Below, piece after piece: positions 1 through 8,596 of a stretch of DNA of 64,000 nt. Within the stretch, counting starts at the first letter, position 1. Each line of letters starts with the position of its first letter. The position numbers and the translations under genes were made by a program. The notes beneath the pieces are model-generated. The model saw nothing but the letters and a program-made list of their open reading frames with translations. It had not been told where the DNA came from and made no database searches. The DNA comes from Rubinisphaera italica (lineage in GTDB: Bacteria > Planctomycetota > Planctomycetia > Planctomycetales > Planctomycetaceae): contig NZ_SJPG01000001.1 in assembly GCF_007859715.1 (NCBI RefSeq), positions 3,746,728 to 3,810,727 of the forward strand, written 5' to 3'.

Positions 1-1158
1 GAACCCTGGAATATGCACGTCATCGACAATACATCGCGCGGTGCAGACGGTATAAAGCTGGCGGATGTGAATGGCGATCATCTGCTCGATATCACCACCG
101 GATGGGAAGAAGGAGGACAGATTCGCCTCTACATTCAACCCGCACGCTCTCTCGTGAAACAACCCTGGCCGGCGGTCACCGTCGGGAAAGTCAAATCTCC
201 AGAAGATGCTTTTTTCGCGGATGTAAATGCCGATGGTAAGCTCGATATTGTCAGTTGCTGCGAAGGAAATCAGCAGTCACTCTTCGTGCATTTGTGCCCG
301 TTCGGACCTGCTCAGTTATTGAAATCCTCTGACTGGGAAACTCAGGCCATTGTCGATTCGCAAAAGAAAACCCGCTGGATGTTCGGACAAGCTGCTCAGC
401 TGGATGAGGATTTGAGTTGGGAGCTGCTGTGTGGCTCGAAAGATCCGCATGGACAAATCGGCTGGTACGATCCAGTTGCGGAGAATCCTGCAGATGCGAA
501 CTGGTACCCAATCGGACCAGCCGGCTGGATTATGACTCTCGATCAGGTCGATATCGATCTCGATGGCGATCTGGACATTTTCTATTCGGATCGCAAAGGT
601 CCCCGGCGCGGCTGCTGGTGTCGAATTAATCCGGGAGATCGCACTGATCCGGCCAACTGGCTGGAAATCGCTATCGGTGGTCAGGGAAAAGAAGTCATGT
701 TTTTGACGACCACCGATGCAAACCATGATGGCCTAATCGATTTTGTCTGCCCGGTAAAAAATGGAGAGTTTGAAATTTATTGGAATGTTCCCTCACAATC
801 GAAAGCATTAAAGACACCAACATTCAAGTCTGTCTCCTTGCACTACCCTGAGAAAGTTGGAACGGCCAAATGTGCGAGGTTGGTGGATGTCGATCTCGAT
901 CATCAACTCGATCTAATCGCAACCTGCGAACATGCTGAGAAAAAGCATGGGGTTTACTGGCTCTCTGGCTTCAAGCTTGAGAATGCTGCCTGTCAAATCT
1001 CAGAGCCAGTATTTCATGAAATCTCAGGAACGGAACAAGGGATCAAGTACGATCTGATCGAAATGATCGACCTGGATGCCGACGGTGACCTGGATCTGCT
1101 CACCTGTGAAGAACGGGATAATCTGGGTGTAATCTGGTATGAGAACCCGACTCGCTAA
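1..1158 (+). CDS. FG-GAP/VCBS-repeat protein, 5' end outside window
   Basis: Secreted-type beta-propeller protein of the FG-GAP/VCBS class. The visible 385 codons contain at least six Asp-rich calcium-loop motifs of the form D-x-D/N-x-D-G/H-x-x-D (for example DVNGDHLLDI, DVNADGKLDI, DIDLDGDLDI, DANHDGLIDF, DLDADGDLDL). These are spaced about 55-75 residues apart, as blades of a propeller would be. The reading frame is open from base 1 (E-P-W-N before the first Met at 13), so the true start and any signal peptide lie upstream. A perfect hairpin follows the stop. Such proteins in planctomycetes are extracellular and often sit near sulfatase or PSD1 genes. The substrate or partner cannot be told from sequence. 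The family call is firm and the function is unknown. Confidence 0.85.
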   Translation, partial: EPWNMHVIDNTSRGADGIKLADVNGDHLLDITTGWEEGGQIRLYIQPARSLVKQPWPAVTVGKVKSPEDAFFADVNADGKLDIVSCCEGNQQSLFVHLCPFGPAQLLKSSDWETQAIVDSQKKTRWMFGQAAQLDEDLSWELLCGSKDPHGQIGWYDPVAENPADANWYPIGPAGWIMTLDQVDIDLDGDLDIFYSDRKGPRRGCWCRINPGDRTDPANWLEIAIGGQGKEVMFLTTTDANHDGLIDFVCPVKNGEFEIYWNVPSQSKALKTPTFKSVSLHYPEKVGTAKCARLVDVDLDHQLDLIATCEHAEKKHGVYWLSGFKLENAACQISEPVFHEISGTEQGIKYDLIEMIDLDADGDLDLLTCEERDNLGVIWYENPTR

Positions 1159-1170
1159 CCAAACACTATT

Positions 1171-1204
1171 AAGATGGCTTTAAATACTGGTTCAAAGCCA
1201 TCTT
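1171..1204. terminator. Hairpin after FG-GAP gene
   Basis: Perfect 11-bp inverted repeat (AAGATGGCTTT / AAAGCCATCTT) with a 12-base loop, starting 12 bases after the stop codon. The T-run downstream is weak, so termination is likely but not certain. Confidence 0.6.
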
Positions 1205-1345
1205 GTTGAATATTTCCGGCACTGATACGATCCGGGTTCTGAAAAGACAGGATGTTTGTCTTTTTGCATGAAATGAATTCTGCTTTCAGTTTGCAAAAAT
1301 TGAAGCCTCTCAGACCAGATATTTCTGGCCATCGTGAATCTGATC

Positions 1346-2527
1346 ATGGAAATTTTCACTGCAATTGGATTGCTGTTTCTGGGTGTGCTGGGAAATTCCT
1401 GGTTTTGGACGTCGTATACAAATCGGGTTTACAGTTTGCCGATACCATCGGAGACACTCGATAAATATCGAATTGCGCACGACATCGGCATCCTCACAGT
1501 CCCTTTCGCACTATTATTCAGCCTGATTCGCGTCTCGATGACATCGCATTATCAGATTGCGGGAATTATTGCTCTTCCTCAGCAAAATGAAATCTGGCTT
1601 TTCACACCCTGGCTGCTTTCAGGAGTCGGCTTGATCATGCTCAGTACAACGCTGCTGAAAAGATTTCTGAGAATCAAGCCTCCCGGCTATTCTGTCGACC
1701 ATCGGGAAATCGTTCATACGGAACAAATCCTCGGACAAAAATCACGCGGTGAAGGCCCCTACCAAAAGCTGCTGAGAGTTCCCGGCAATCAGGCTTTTTC
1801 GCCGGAGTTTAATGAGAAAACATTCACATTCGACCGTCTGCCTGCAGAGTTTTCCGGTACGAAGCTTCTCCATATTAGTGATGTCCATTTTCTGGGAACT
1901 ATTGATCGACCTTTTTACGAACTTGTTTTTGAGAAGGCACAGCAGTGGAGTCCGGACATGATCGTCTTCACGGGAGATTTGCTGGATCGACCGGAAAAGA
2001 TCGAGTGGATCGACACAACTTTTGGACAGATGCATGCTCCACTGGGATGTTATTACATTCTGGGAAATCACGACTGGCATCTCGAATGCGATCCCATCAG
2101 GGAAAGAATGGCTAAACTCGGCTGGCAACTTTGCGGAGAGAAACCGGAATTCATCACGAAGGGATCAGGACAAATCGCAATCGCTGGTGATGAACGTCCC
2201 TGGATGGGAAATGCTCCTAAATTCAACCAGGTTGATGAGCAAACTTTTCGCATGCTGCTCAGCCACACGCCCGATAACATCAAATGGGCGCGACAGAACC
2301 AGATCGCTTTCATGCTCTCCGGGCACAATCATGGCGGCCAGATCAAACTACCAATTCTGGGGCCAGTCTATTCACCCAGTCGATATGGTGTGCACTACGC
2401 AGATGGCGTCTTTCATGAACCACCAACGACCTTGCACGTCTCACGCGGTGTTTCAGGAAAACATCCCCTGCGAATCGGCGCCCGACCAGAAATCAGCCTG
2501 CTCAACCTGGAACGAAGAAGCGATTAA
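1346..2527 (+). CDS. Membrane-anchored metallophosphoesterase
   Basis: Calcineurin-like phosphoesterase of the YkuE/YaeI type, about 393 residues. The N-terminal 110 residues hold three hydrophobic stretches (about 1-20, 47-65 and 85-105), so the catalytic domain is membrane-tethered. The metal-binding motifs are in the family order: SDVHF (about 178-182), GDLLD (210-214), GNHDWH (240-245), LSHTPD (305-310) and GHNHGGQ (326-332). All ligands of the binuclear site appear present. The ATG at 1346 is preferred; an in-frame GTG at 1334 adds four residues. No strong Shine-Dalgarno precedes either. A strong terminator follows directly. Related enzymes act on phospholipid or nucleotide pyrophosphates; the substrate here is unknown. 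Confidence 0.88.
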   Translation: MEIFTAIGLLFLGVLGNSWFWTSYTNRVYSLPIPSETLDKYRIAHDIGILTVPFALLFSLIRVSMTSHYQIAGIIALPQQNEIWLFTPWLLSGVGLIMLSTTLLKRFLRIKPPGYSVDHREIVHTEQILGQKSRGEGPYQKLLRVPGNQAFSPEFNEKTFTFDRLPAEFSGTKLLHISDVHFLGTIDRPFYELVFEKAQQWSPDMIVFTGDLLDRPEKIEWIDTTFGQMHAPLGCYYILGNHDWHLECDPIRERMAKLGWQLCGEKPEFITKGSGQIAIAGDERPWMGNAPKFNQVDEQTFRMLLSHTPDNIKWARQNQIAFMLSGHNHGGQIKLPILGPVYSPSRYGVHYADGVFHEPPTTLHVSRGVSGKHPLRIGARPEISLLNLERRSD

Positions 2528-2529
2528 GC

Positions 2530-2566
2530 AAAAGAACCTTGACACCAATGGAGTCAAGGTTCTTTT
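2530..2566. terminator. Strong terminator after phosphoesterase
   Basis: Perfect 14-bp stem (AAAAGAACCTTGAC / GTCAAGGTTCTTTT) with a 9-base loop. It has A-rich and T-rich ends, so it can work in either direction. It lies two bases after the stop codon at 2527. Confidence 0.85.
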
Positions 2567-2623
2567 GAGCGGATGCTTTTTAACTGAGATGATTGAGTCC
2601 CAGCAAGCGGTCATCAATTGATT

Positions 2624-2848
2624 TTAAGAATACGATTCCATATCCGGCGAATCTAAATGAATTCGATAGACTTGCTTGGCAAATTTCGTCGGACGTGTGA
2701 CACGCTGACGTCGCATCATTTCTTCTTCGCTCCAGGATTGCTGAATATCACTGCATTCCGCTCGGATTTCTGCAGGAGTCGGGATATAAGGAGCAACATT
2801 GCAGCCGTTGGTGGATTTTTTTGATTTCGGTGTCGTTAGTGTTTTCAT
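2624..2848 (-). CDS. Small conserved-looking acidic protein, unknown function
   Basis: A 74-residue reading frame starting at ATG 2848, preceded by a good Shine-Dalgarno (GGGAGA, about 7 bases upstream). The track frame extends to 2944, but those extra 32 codons lack an initiation signal. The protein has a Lys/Ser-rich N-terminus and then a central segment resembling IPTPAEI-R-EC-IQQSWSEEE-RRR. Short proteins with this 'W-EE-RR' centre recur, from memory, in planctomycete genomes without assigned function. No signal peptide or membrane segment is seen. It lies convergent to the phosphoesterase gene. Gene call moderately sure, function not recognised. Confidence 0.65.
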   Translation of the reverse strand: MKTLTTPKSKKSTNGCNVAPYIPTPAEIRAECSDIQQSWSEEEMMRRQRVTRPTKFAKQVYRIHLDSPDMESYS

Positions 2849-3143
2849 TATCAAAGTCTCCCAGTTGAAAGTTGTTGTTACATCGGTGATAAGTTGCAAC
2901 GACTGTGCCAGTTCAACCGGAACCCATGAAATAACCCGGGTCACTTCTTGTATAATGCATAATTACCTGTGTTTAATAAACGAAAACATTTAAATAATAT
3001 TTTCCTGAGATCCTCCTCCTTCATTGAAAAGATTGTTTTTCTTTCATTCAAATTAGATTTGGGCTGTTGACAAGCCAGATTGATCGCTCAACGACCGACT
3101 GGAATATCGGCTTCTTGAGAAGCCATAAAATAAACTGCTTAAC

Positions 3144-4592
3144 TCAACTTAACTCATCAACATTTTCAATTTCCTCAGAATTCTCACGCCTCTCAACAAG
3201 AGCACAGAATCCGCCATCTCGGTTCGCATTTGGCAAAATTGATTTCATTTCTGAACAAGTAAATTCCGGATGAGTTTCCAGCCAGCGTGAAATCAACTGC
3301 TCGTTCTCTTTCGGCTCGATGCTACACGTCGAATAGACCATCCGGCCATCTTCAACTAGTAACTCAGAAGCGGTATCAAGCAGCTGCATTTGGATGTCGT
3401 TCAATAGATGCAACTCGGTGATCGAATATCGCCAGCGCGCTTCGGCTCGTTTCCCCAGCACAGCCGTATTGCTACACGGTGCGTCGATTAAAATGGCGTC
3501 AAAAGGTTCGTCGGAGATATACGGATCCTCTCGATCAATCAATAAGGTCTTGATGCACGATATTTGTAAACGTTTTGCGTTTTCTTCAATCTGTTCGATT
3601 CGACGCGGGCTGACTTCAGTAGCCAGTAATTCTCCACGATCGAGCATCAGTTCTGCCAATTGAGTCGTTTTCGTCCCCGGACCAGCACACAAATCAAGTA
3701 CCCGCTGTCCCGGATACGGATTCAATAATTTCGCGGCATGCGTGGCTGCGATATCCTGGACAACAAATTCTCCCGCTTCAAAACCGGGAAGGTTACTGAG
3801 CCGAACTTTCTGATCGATACGAATCGACTCGGGAACCTCAGTTGTCGATACTGCTATCTCTGCTTCGCGACAACGTTCTACCCACTGGGCTGGCTCGACG
3901 GCAATCCGATTGAGTCGGACATGCATCGGCGGAGCTTCCAGGGTCGACCAACATAATTCGATAAATTCTTCTCGCGTATATCGTCGATCCCATTCGCGAA
4001 TCAGTGGTTCTGGCAAGCTGAACGCAAATCCCATATAACTTGGAAAGTGTGCTTCCAGATCGGGGAAAATCTCTTTGTTCAAGACACGGTATTCATGATT
4101 TTCGAACGGGTATGCATTCGCGGCGATTTCTTTCGTCACTTGATCCGTCAATAAACGTTGTACACCACGTAACACACCATTCACAAATCCGGTCCATTCC
4201 GGATGCGTGAGTAAACGGCAGATCTCTACCGTTTCGGAAATAGCGGCGTGTTGAGAGTCGGCTGGACCGAACAGCAATTCGTTCGCGCCCATTCGTAAAA
4301 TTGTCCACAAAGAAGCCTGGACCTGATCGACGGGCCGGCTGACACATTCTTTGAGAACACGGTCAATTGTCCGCTGCCGTAAAATCAAGCGTTCCGACCA
4401 GGCGACCGCCTGGGGGCGAATCTCATCGTTGAGGAACAATTCCAGAACCTGATCCCGCACGAGTTGACCGGTTGTGCGATAGCGTTCAATCAGGATATAG
4501 ACGGCATGGCGAATCGTCCGCGGAATTGAAGGAGGTTGCTTCTGACGTTGCTTACGAACCTGAGAGCGAACCGGACGTTTTCGTTGTGGCAT
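3144..4592 (-). CDS. rsmB: 16S rRNA (cytosine-C5)-methyltransferase RsmB
   Basis: Methylates C967-equivalent of 16S rRNA using S-adenosylmethionine. It is 482 residues from ATG 4592; the alternative TTG at 4604 adds four. The N-terminal third (about 25-155) is an all-helical NusB-like RNA-binding domain. The C-terminal half is the Rossmann methyltransferase: motif I LDLCAGPGTKTTQLAE (about 299-314), motif IV DAPCSNTAVLGKR with Cys373, and motif VI YSTCSIEPKEN with the nucleophile Cys423. Both catalytic cysteines expected of the RsmB/RsmF family are present, so it should be active. It is not next to fmt or def as in enterobacteria. The LRR lipoprotein gene lies 93 bases upstream on the same strand, with a hairpin between them. 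Confidence 0.93.
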   Translation of the reverse strand: MPQRKRPVRSQVRKQRQKQPPSIPRTIRHAVYILIERYRTTGQLVRDQVLELFLNDEIRPQAVAWSERLILRQRTIDRVLKECVSRPVDQVQASLWTILRMGANELLFGPADSQHAAISETVEICRLLTHPEWTGFVNGVLRGVQRLLTDQVTKEIAANAYPFENHEYRVLNKEIFPDLEAHFPSYMGFAFSLPEPLIREWDRRYTREEFIELCWSTLEAPPMHVRLNRIAVEPAQWVERCREAEIAVSTTEVPESIRIDQKVRLSNLPGFEAGEFVVQDIAATHAAKLLNPYPGQRVLDLCAGPGTKTTQLAELMLDRGELLATEVSPRRIEQIEENAKRLQISCIKTLLIDREDPYISDEPFDAILIDAPCSNTAVLGKRAEARWRYSITELHLLNDIQMQLLDTASELLVEDGRMVYSTCSIEPKENEQLISRWLETHPEFTCSEMKSILPNANRDGGFCALVERRENSEEIENVDELS

Positions 4593-4649
4593 AATGTTCT
4601 TCAATTCTGGGGAGTGTAGAGCAGATAAACTTTAACTGAAAATAAAAGC

Positions 4650-4673
4650 GCAGGTCTGGCTGTACCTGACCTA
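4650..4673. repeat. Imperfect hairpin, GTAGGTCAGG family
   Basis: Inverted repeat reading AGGTCTGG-CTGTA-CCTGACCT, between the LRR lipoprotein gene and rsmB. It is a single-hairpin, slightly decayed relative of the GTAGGTCAGGC palindromes found at 14086, 42329 and 49300. Confidence 0.5.
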
Positions 4674-4684
4674 CAGATCTGGAA

Positions 4685-5737
4685 TTACTCAGTCGTACCT
4701 GCCGGAGGAGGCGTTTCGGTTTTTTCAGGAGTCGGCTGAGGCAATGAAGACCAGAAGACTGCGGGTTGAGTGACAGTATCGAATGTTCGCCCAATCTGTT
4801 GGATGCTCGGCATTGTCATCACGACATCCAAACCCTTTTCAATCTTTTCTGGTGAGAAGATCAGTCGTTCCAGTTTCAAGCCTTTCAGGGGAGTCAAATC
4901 GGTGACTGCGGAATCGGCAATGTTAAGACGCTTCAGGTTTGTATTCCCTGAGAGTGGACTCAAATCGGATATCGGAGTTTTTTCAATATCCAGACTCATC
5001 ACGGGATTCCCCTTCAGGACAGTAATGTCCTGAACTTGAGTCTCCGTCAGCCATAAAGTTTCGAGAGGCATGCCGCGAATTGGTGAAATGTCGGTCACTT
5101 GCGTATCAAACAATCCGAGCTGATCCAATTGCATGCCTTCGAGTGGGGAGATATCGACCACTGGTGTATGTTCCATCCGCAGCTTTTGCAGGGGCATACC
5201 TACCAGGGGTGATAAATCTGTGACTTTTGTCCCTTCCAGATACAGTTCCTGCAGTTTCAAACCAACAAGGTTTTGCAGATTCTCGATCGGAGTATTCGTA
5301 ATATCGAGAACACGCAGGGGAGATCCCTTGATCGGGGTAATATCAGAAACTTTTGTCCCCAGTAGATAAAGTTCCTCCAGAGGCATTCCCTCAAGGGGTG
5401 CGATCGATTCAATTGGCAGTTGCATCAGATTCAAATACTTGATCGGCAAACCTTCCAGAGCCGCGATATCAGTCACGCCCGATTGAGCCAAATTGACCGC
5501 AATCACCTTACCGCCCGCTTTCGTAAACTCCGCCTGATCATTTGCTCCCAGCTTTTTACGCAAGGTTGCCACGGAAATCTCAGGCTCTCCATCAATCGCT
5601 TTGGCGATACGCATAGGAGCCTGAGTCGATTCGGATTCCTTTGATGAACTGTTCTCTACTGCAGGATCCTGACAGCCTGCAAATAAAACGAGACCGCAAA
5701 GGAATGACCAATGAATTCGGCGAGCAATCATCAGCAT
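4685..5737 (-). CDS. Leucine-rich-repeat lipoprotein
   Basis: 350-residue predicted lipoprotein. The signal peptide runs from residue 1 to about 21 and ends in a lipobox (LFAG-C22), followed by a Ser/Glu-rich linker of about 20 residues. From about residue 50 to 310 there are roughly eleven short leucine-rich repeats of about 23 residues. Their pattern is L-L-L-GTKVTDLSPLKGMPL, close to the internalin-type SDS22 repeat, with little divergence between units. The C-terminus is Pro/Thr-rich. Such repeats form a curved protein-binding surface, so a role in envelope protein-protein contact is inferred. The ligand is unknown. The start ATG 5737 is followed by a charged MIARR stretch, as signal peptides require. 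Confidence 0.85.
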   Translation of the reverse strand: MLMIARRIHWSFLCGLVLFAGCQDPAVENSSSKESESTQAPMRIAKAIDGEPEISVATLRKKLGANDQAEFTKAGGKVIAVNLAQSGVTDIAALEGLPIKYLNLMQLPIESIAPLEGMPLEELYLLGTKVSDITPIKGSPLRVLDITNTPIENLQNLVGLKLQELYLEGTKVTDLSPLVGMPLQKLRMEHTPVVDISPLEGMQLDQLGLFDTQVTDISPIRGMPLETLWLTETQVQDITVLKGNPVMSLDIEKTPISDLSPLSGNTNLKRLNIADSAVTDLTPLKGLKLERLIFSPEKIEKGLDVVMTMPSIQQIGRTFDTVTQPAVFWSSLPQPTPEKTETPPPAGTTE

Positions 5738-5820
5738 GTTGTTGGAAATCCTGAATGAGTTATGATGTGCGAGAAAATTAATTAATTATCGAAAACGAAG
5801 TTTGTGGTAACCAACATGAA

Positions 5821-5843
5821 GACAAGCTGGAAGCTTGTCCTAC
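5821..5843. repeat. Short palindrome GACAAGCTGG-AAGCTTGTCCTAC
   Basis: Near-palindromic 23-mer just upstream of the TPR gene. It matches the right half of the element at 12921-12943 (two base changes) and resembles 34686-34712. It belongs to the dispersed short-hairpin repeats of this genome. Confidence 0.55.
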
Positions 5844-5900
5844 TTTTTGCTGGAGAATCGATCTTCAGCAGCCATCATACATAGTGAGAAGAAATCTTCC

Positions 5901-7676
5901 ATGACACCTTCGGAATCAACTCGCGATCAACAACTTGCCCAAGCTACCAATGCCCATCAGCAGGGGAATTTCCAAGCGGCCGAAGCACTGTATAGGCAAT
6001 TGCTGGACTCCCATCAGGATGACAATGTCGGCTACTTGCTCGGAACTCTGCTTCTGCAGAAAGGGGATGCTGCTCTGGCAGTGGAACATCTCAAGCCGAT
6101 TGCGGAGCGACATCCAGAATCGACCGATTTGCATAATAATCTGGGAGTCGCTTACCAAACGCTCAATCAGAGACAGGAAGCGGTCAAAGCGTTTCAGGCT
6201 TCTCTGAAAGCGGACCAGAATTACCCACAGGGGTGGCAGAATCTTGGGAAACTGCTCTTTGAAATGAAACATGTCCGCGAAGCCGAGAAATGCTATCGCG
6301 AAGCGGTCCGTTTATTGCCGGACGATCAAGCCTGTCGTCAGGATTGGATCCAGGCCTTGATTACGACCGAACAATGGACCGAAGCGTCTCAGGAAATTGA
6401 AACGTTGCTTCAGAAAGATCTGTCTTCTGAAACGGAGATAGAATGGAAGACACAAGCTGCTTTTGTCCAGGCTCAACTGCACAATTATGTGGAAGCGACC
6501 CGTTTGAGCGAAGAGGTGCAGGCCCGGCAGCCGGAGAATATTTCGATTCTGGCCAACCTCAGCTATCTCTACGAACATATTGGCGAAATCGACAAGGCAA
6601 TTGCAGCCGGTCTTGAGGCTCAGGACAAGGCTCCTCATTCGGCTGAAATCGCCAATAACCTGGGAGTCGCCTATCGCTCAGCCCATCGAATGGATGAGGC
6701 ATTGGCGGCGTTTTCCAAATCGATTGAACTGAATCCCGATTTGCCACTGGCGACATTCAATCGCGGAAGTACACTGCTGTTGACTGAAAACTATTCCGCG
6801 GGTTGGGCCGATTATGAACGTCGCTTGAGTCTGATACCACAGCCTGAAGAACTCAACGGATTAAAACGCTGGTCTGGGGAAAAAATCTCTGGTCAAAAAT
6901 TACTCATCGTGTGTGATCAGGGGTTTGGAGACTTATTGATGTTCGCACGCTTTCTCCCCTTGATTCGAGAGCGTTCCGATGCCGTCACCATTTTCCGAGC
7001 ACCACCGGAAATGCTGAGATTGCTCAATGCGAGCCGAGTGGAGGGTTTACCACTGGCAGATATTTTCATTTCTGAAGACGACCCGTTGCCTCAAGCCGAT
7101 TGCATGTTTCCTCTGATGAGCGCAGCGTCCCAGTTCGATCTGGAAATTGAAGGAATCGGGATGCAGAACTCTTATCTGCAATCTCCTGAGAATCCACAGA
7201 TCGTCAAATGGTTGGAAAGCACATCGGTGAATAGCCAGAAAACAGTCGGCTTATGCTGGCGTGGGAATGCAGCCCAGGCACAGGATCACGTTCGGACGAT
7301 GACTCTGGAAACGTTATTTCCACTCAGCGATATTCCAGGGATACGCTGGGTCAGTCTGCAAATGGATGCCAATGAAAATGAATTGGAGACATGGCCAGGA
7401 GAGATCATTCCTGCGAAAGATCATGTTAAAGATTTCGCAGACACAGCAGCAATTCTCCAGGAAATTGACTTATTGATCACCGTCGACACCGCCATCTGCC
7501 ATCTCGCGGGGGCAATGCAACGCCCAGTCTGGAACATGCTACCTCATACACCAGATTGGCGATGGCATTTGAACCGCAAGGACTCTCCCTGGTATCCGTC
7601 CATGCAGCTTTATCGACAAGCCGAATGGGGTAACTGGAAATCGGTAGTTGAGAAACTTGCTGCCGATTTACAGTAA
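5901..7676 (+). CDS. TPR protein fused to GT9/heptosyltransferase-like domain
   Basis: 591-residue protein. The N-terminal two thirds (about 5-300) are consecutive tetratricopeptide repeats of about 34 residues; clear units include the NNLGVAY and NNLGVAYRSA helices. The C-terminal part (about 330-590) matches the glycosyltransferase-9-like module often fused to TPRs. It has a nucleotide-sugar loop VCDQGFGDLLMF (about 337-348) and the terminal VDTAICHLAGAM motif (about 529-540), followed by a Trp-rich end. The ATG at 5901, after GAGAAGAAA, is preferred over an upstream in-frame start at 5835 that would begin inside a repeat. The role is probably protein or envelope glycosylation, or a scaffold; the acceptor is unknown. 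It is transcribed alone. Confidence 0.85.
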   Translation: MTPSESTRDQQLAQATNAHQQGNFQAAEALYRQLLDSHQDDNVGYLLGTLLLQKGDAALAVEHLKPIAERHPESTDLHNNLGVAYQTLNQRQEAVKAFQASLKADQNYPQGWQNLGKLLFEMKHVREAEKCYREAVRLLPDDQACRQDWIQALITTEQWTEASQEIETLLQKDLSSETEIEWKTQAAFVQAQLHNYVEATRLSEEVQARQPENISILANLSYLYEHIGEIDKAIAAGLEAQDKAPHSAEIANNLGVAYRSAHRMDEALAAFSKSIELNPDLPLATFNRGSTLLLTENYSAGWADYERRLSLIPQPEELNGLKRWSGEKISGQKLLIVCDQGFGDLLMFARFLPLIRERSDAVTIFRAPPEMLRLLNASRVEGLPLADIFISEDDPLPQADCMFPLMSAASQFDLEIEGIGMQNSYLQSPENPQIVKWLESTSVNSQKTVGLCWRGNAAQAQDHVRTMTLETLFPLSDIPGIRWVSLQMDANENELETWPGEIIPAKDHVKDFADTAAILQEIDLLITVDTAICHLAGAMQRPVWNMLPHTPDWRWHLNRKDSPWYPSMQLYRQAEWGNWKSVVEKLAADLQ

Positions 7677-7791
7677 CCGTTGGCGAGCCGTGTCAGTAAT
7701 GGTACGAGTTTTGTCACAATCAATATGCGACTGTATTCAGAGAATCAGTCGAATAAATTCCGACCATTCTCGAATCATAACGGACTCTGCT

Positions 7792-7899
7792 GTTAGAGCA
7801 TTTTCAAAAATGAACTGCAGCGCAAAGCAGGAGCAAACTGAGTGTTTTAAGCCATTTGATGTCCATGCGACTGCAGAAACCATTTGAAAATGGTCTAAC
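7792..7899. repeat. 108-bp MITE-like palindromic repeat, copy 1
   Basis: Ends are imperfect terminal inverted repeats: GTTAGAGCATTTTCAAA on the left and CCATTTGAAAATGGTCTAAC on the right, with inner inverted CTGCAG motifs. Read as reverse complement it aligns along its whole length with 21464-21570 (same ends, same CTGCAGTCGCATGGACATCA core, same TTTGCTCCTGCT block). There is no coding capacity. It sits between the stop of the TPR gene and the 3' end of spoVG. Confidence 0.8.
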
Positions 7900-7907
7900 G
7901 GGAAATA

Positions 7908-8573
7908 TCATATGATCCCATCACCGAATGGATCCTTCGATGGGCGGTTGTTCTGCGGAATATTCCGTAAAGACTGGTCTTTATTATTTGTCGAATTCAC
8001 TTCTGGTTTTGATTCGGAATCGACTCGGTGAACTTTACCGTCTTCGGTTTCAAGAGTCATACGGGAGGCCTGCTTTCCTGCTGATGAAGAATCAGGTTTT
8101 GGTGAAGGAGACTCGTGAAGATGCAGGTCTTCCTGTTCATCCAGTGAGGCAAAGGCACTTTCACCGTAGTCGTCATACGAGCAAATGTAACCTTCGTTTT
8201 TTGCCTGAATCAATTCTTCCTCGTAAGCGGAGATCACGGTTTTCTGAATTAAATCGCGGCACTCCGAGTTAATTGGATGTGCAATATCTGCATAAAGTTT
8301 AGCACGGCCATCGTCATCTTTGACGGCTCGTTCGGGACGCAGGCGCACTCCGCATTGATTGCAGAAGGTCGCTCGAAGATGGTTTTTAAAATGACACTTC
8401 GGGCAGCGGTCGGTCAGCTTGCGGCTCGGCATCGCCACAAAGACTCCTTTTGTTCCCTGAATAATTTTCAGATCGCGAATAACGAAGCAAGAATCGAGTG
8501 TGATTGAGCAAAATGCACACAGCCTTTCCCCAGAATCCTCCATCAATTTGATGCGAACTTCAGTAATCTCCAT
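7908..8573 (-). CDS. spoVG: SpoVG-family protein with internal zinc ribbon
   Basis: SpoVG is a small nucleic-acid-binding regulator in Firmicutes, Borrelia and others. The ATG at 8573 follows a GGAGTAGG Shine-Dalgarno and gives 221 residues, against about 85-100 for classical SpoVG. Residues 1-50 ([37 protein letters not shown]) and 96-125 ([21 protein letters not shown]) are the two halves of the SpoVG fold. Between them, 45 residues replace the usual short loop and carry a CPKC-x10-CNQC zinc ribbon (Cys57, 60, 71, 74). After residue 125 there is an acidic, Ser/Pro-rich, probably disordered tail. It lies 23 bases downstream of ispE in one operon. Family certain; the effect of the insertion is inferred to be altered DNA/RNA or partner binding. 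Confidence 0.88.
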   Translation of the reverse strand: MEITEVRIKLMEDSGERLCAFCSITLDSCFVIRDLKIIQGTKGVFVAMPSRKLTDRCPKCHFKNHLRATFCNQCGVRLRPERAVKDDDGRAKLYADIAHPINSECRDLIQKTVISAYEEELIQAKNEGYICSYDDYGESAFASLDEQEDLHLHESPSPKPDSSSAGKQASRMTLETEDGKVHRVDSESKPEVNSTNNKDQSLRNIPQNNRPSKDPFGDGII

Positions 8574-8596
8574 AGTCTGCCTACTCCTCGAAGTTG

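Noticed and set aside
7648..7887. 79-codon frame after the TPR gene
   Set aside because: Most of it runs through the MITE-like repeat and it has no Shine-Dalgarno.
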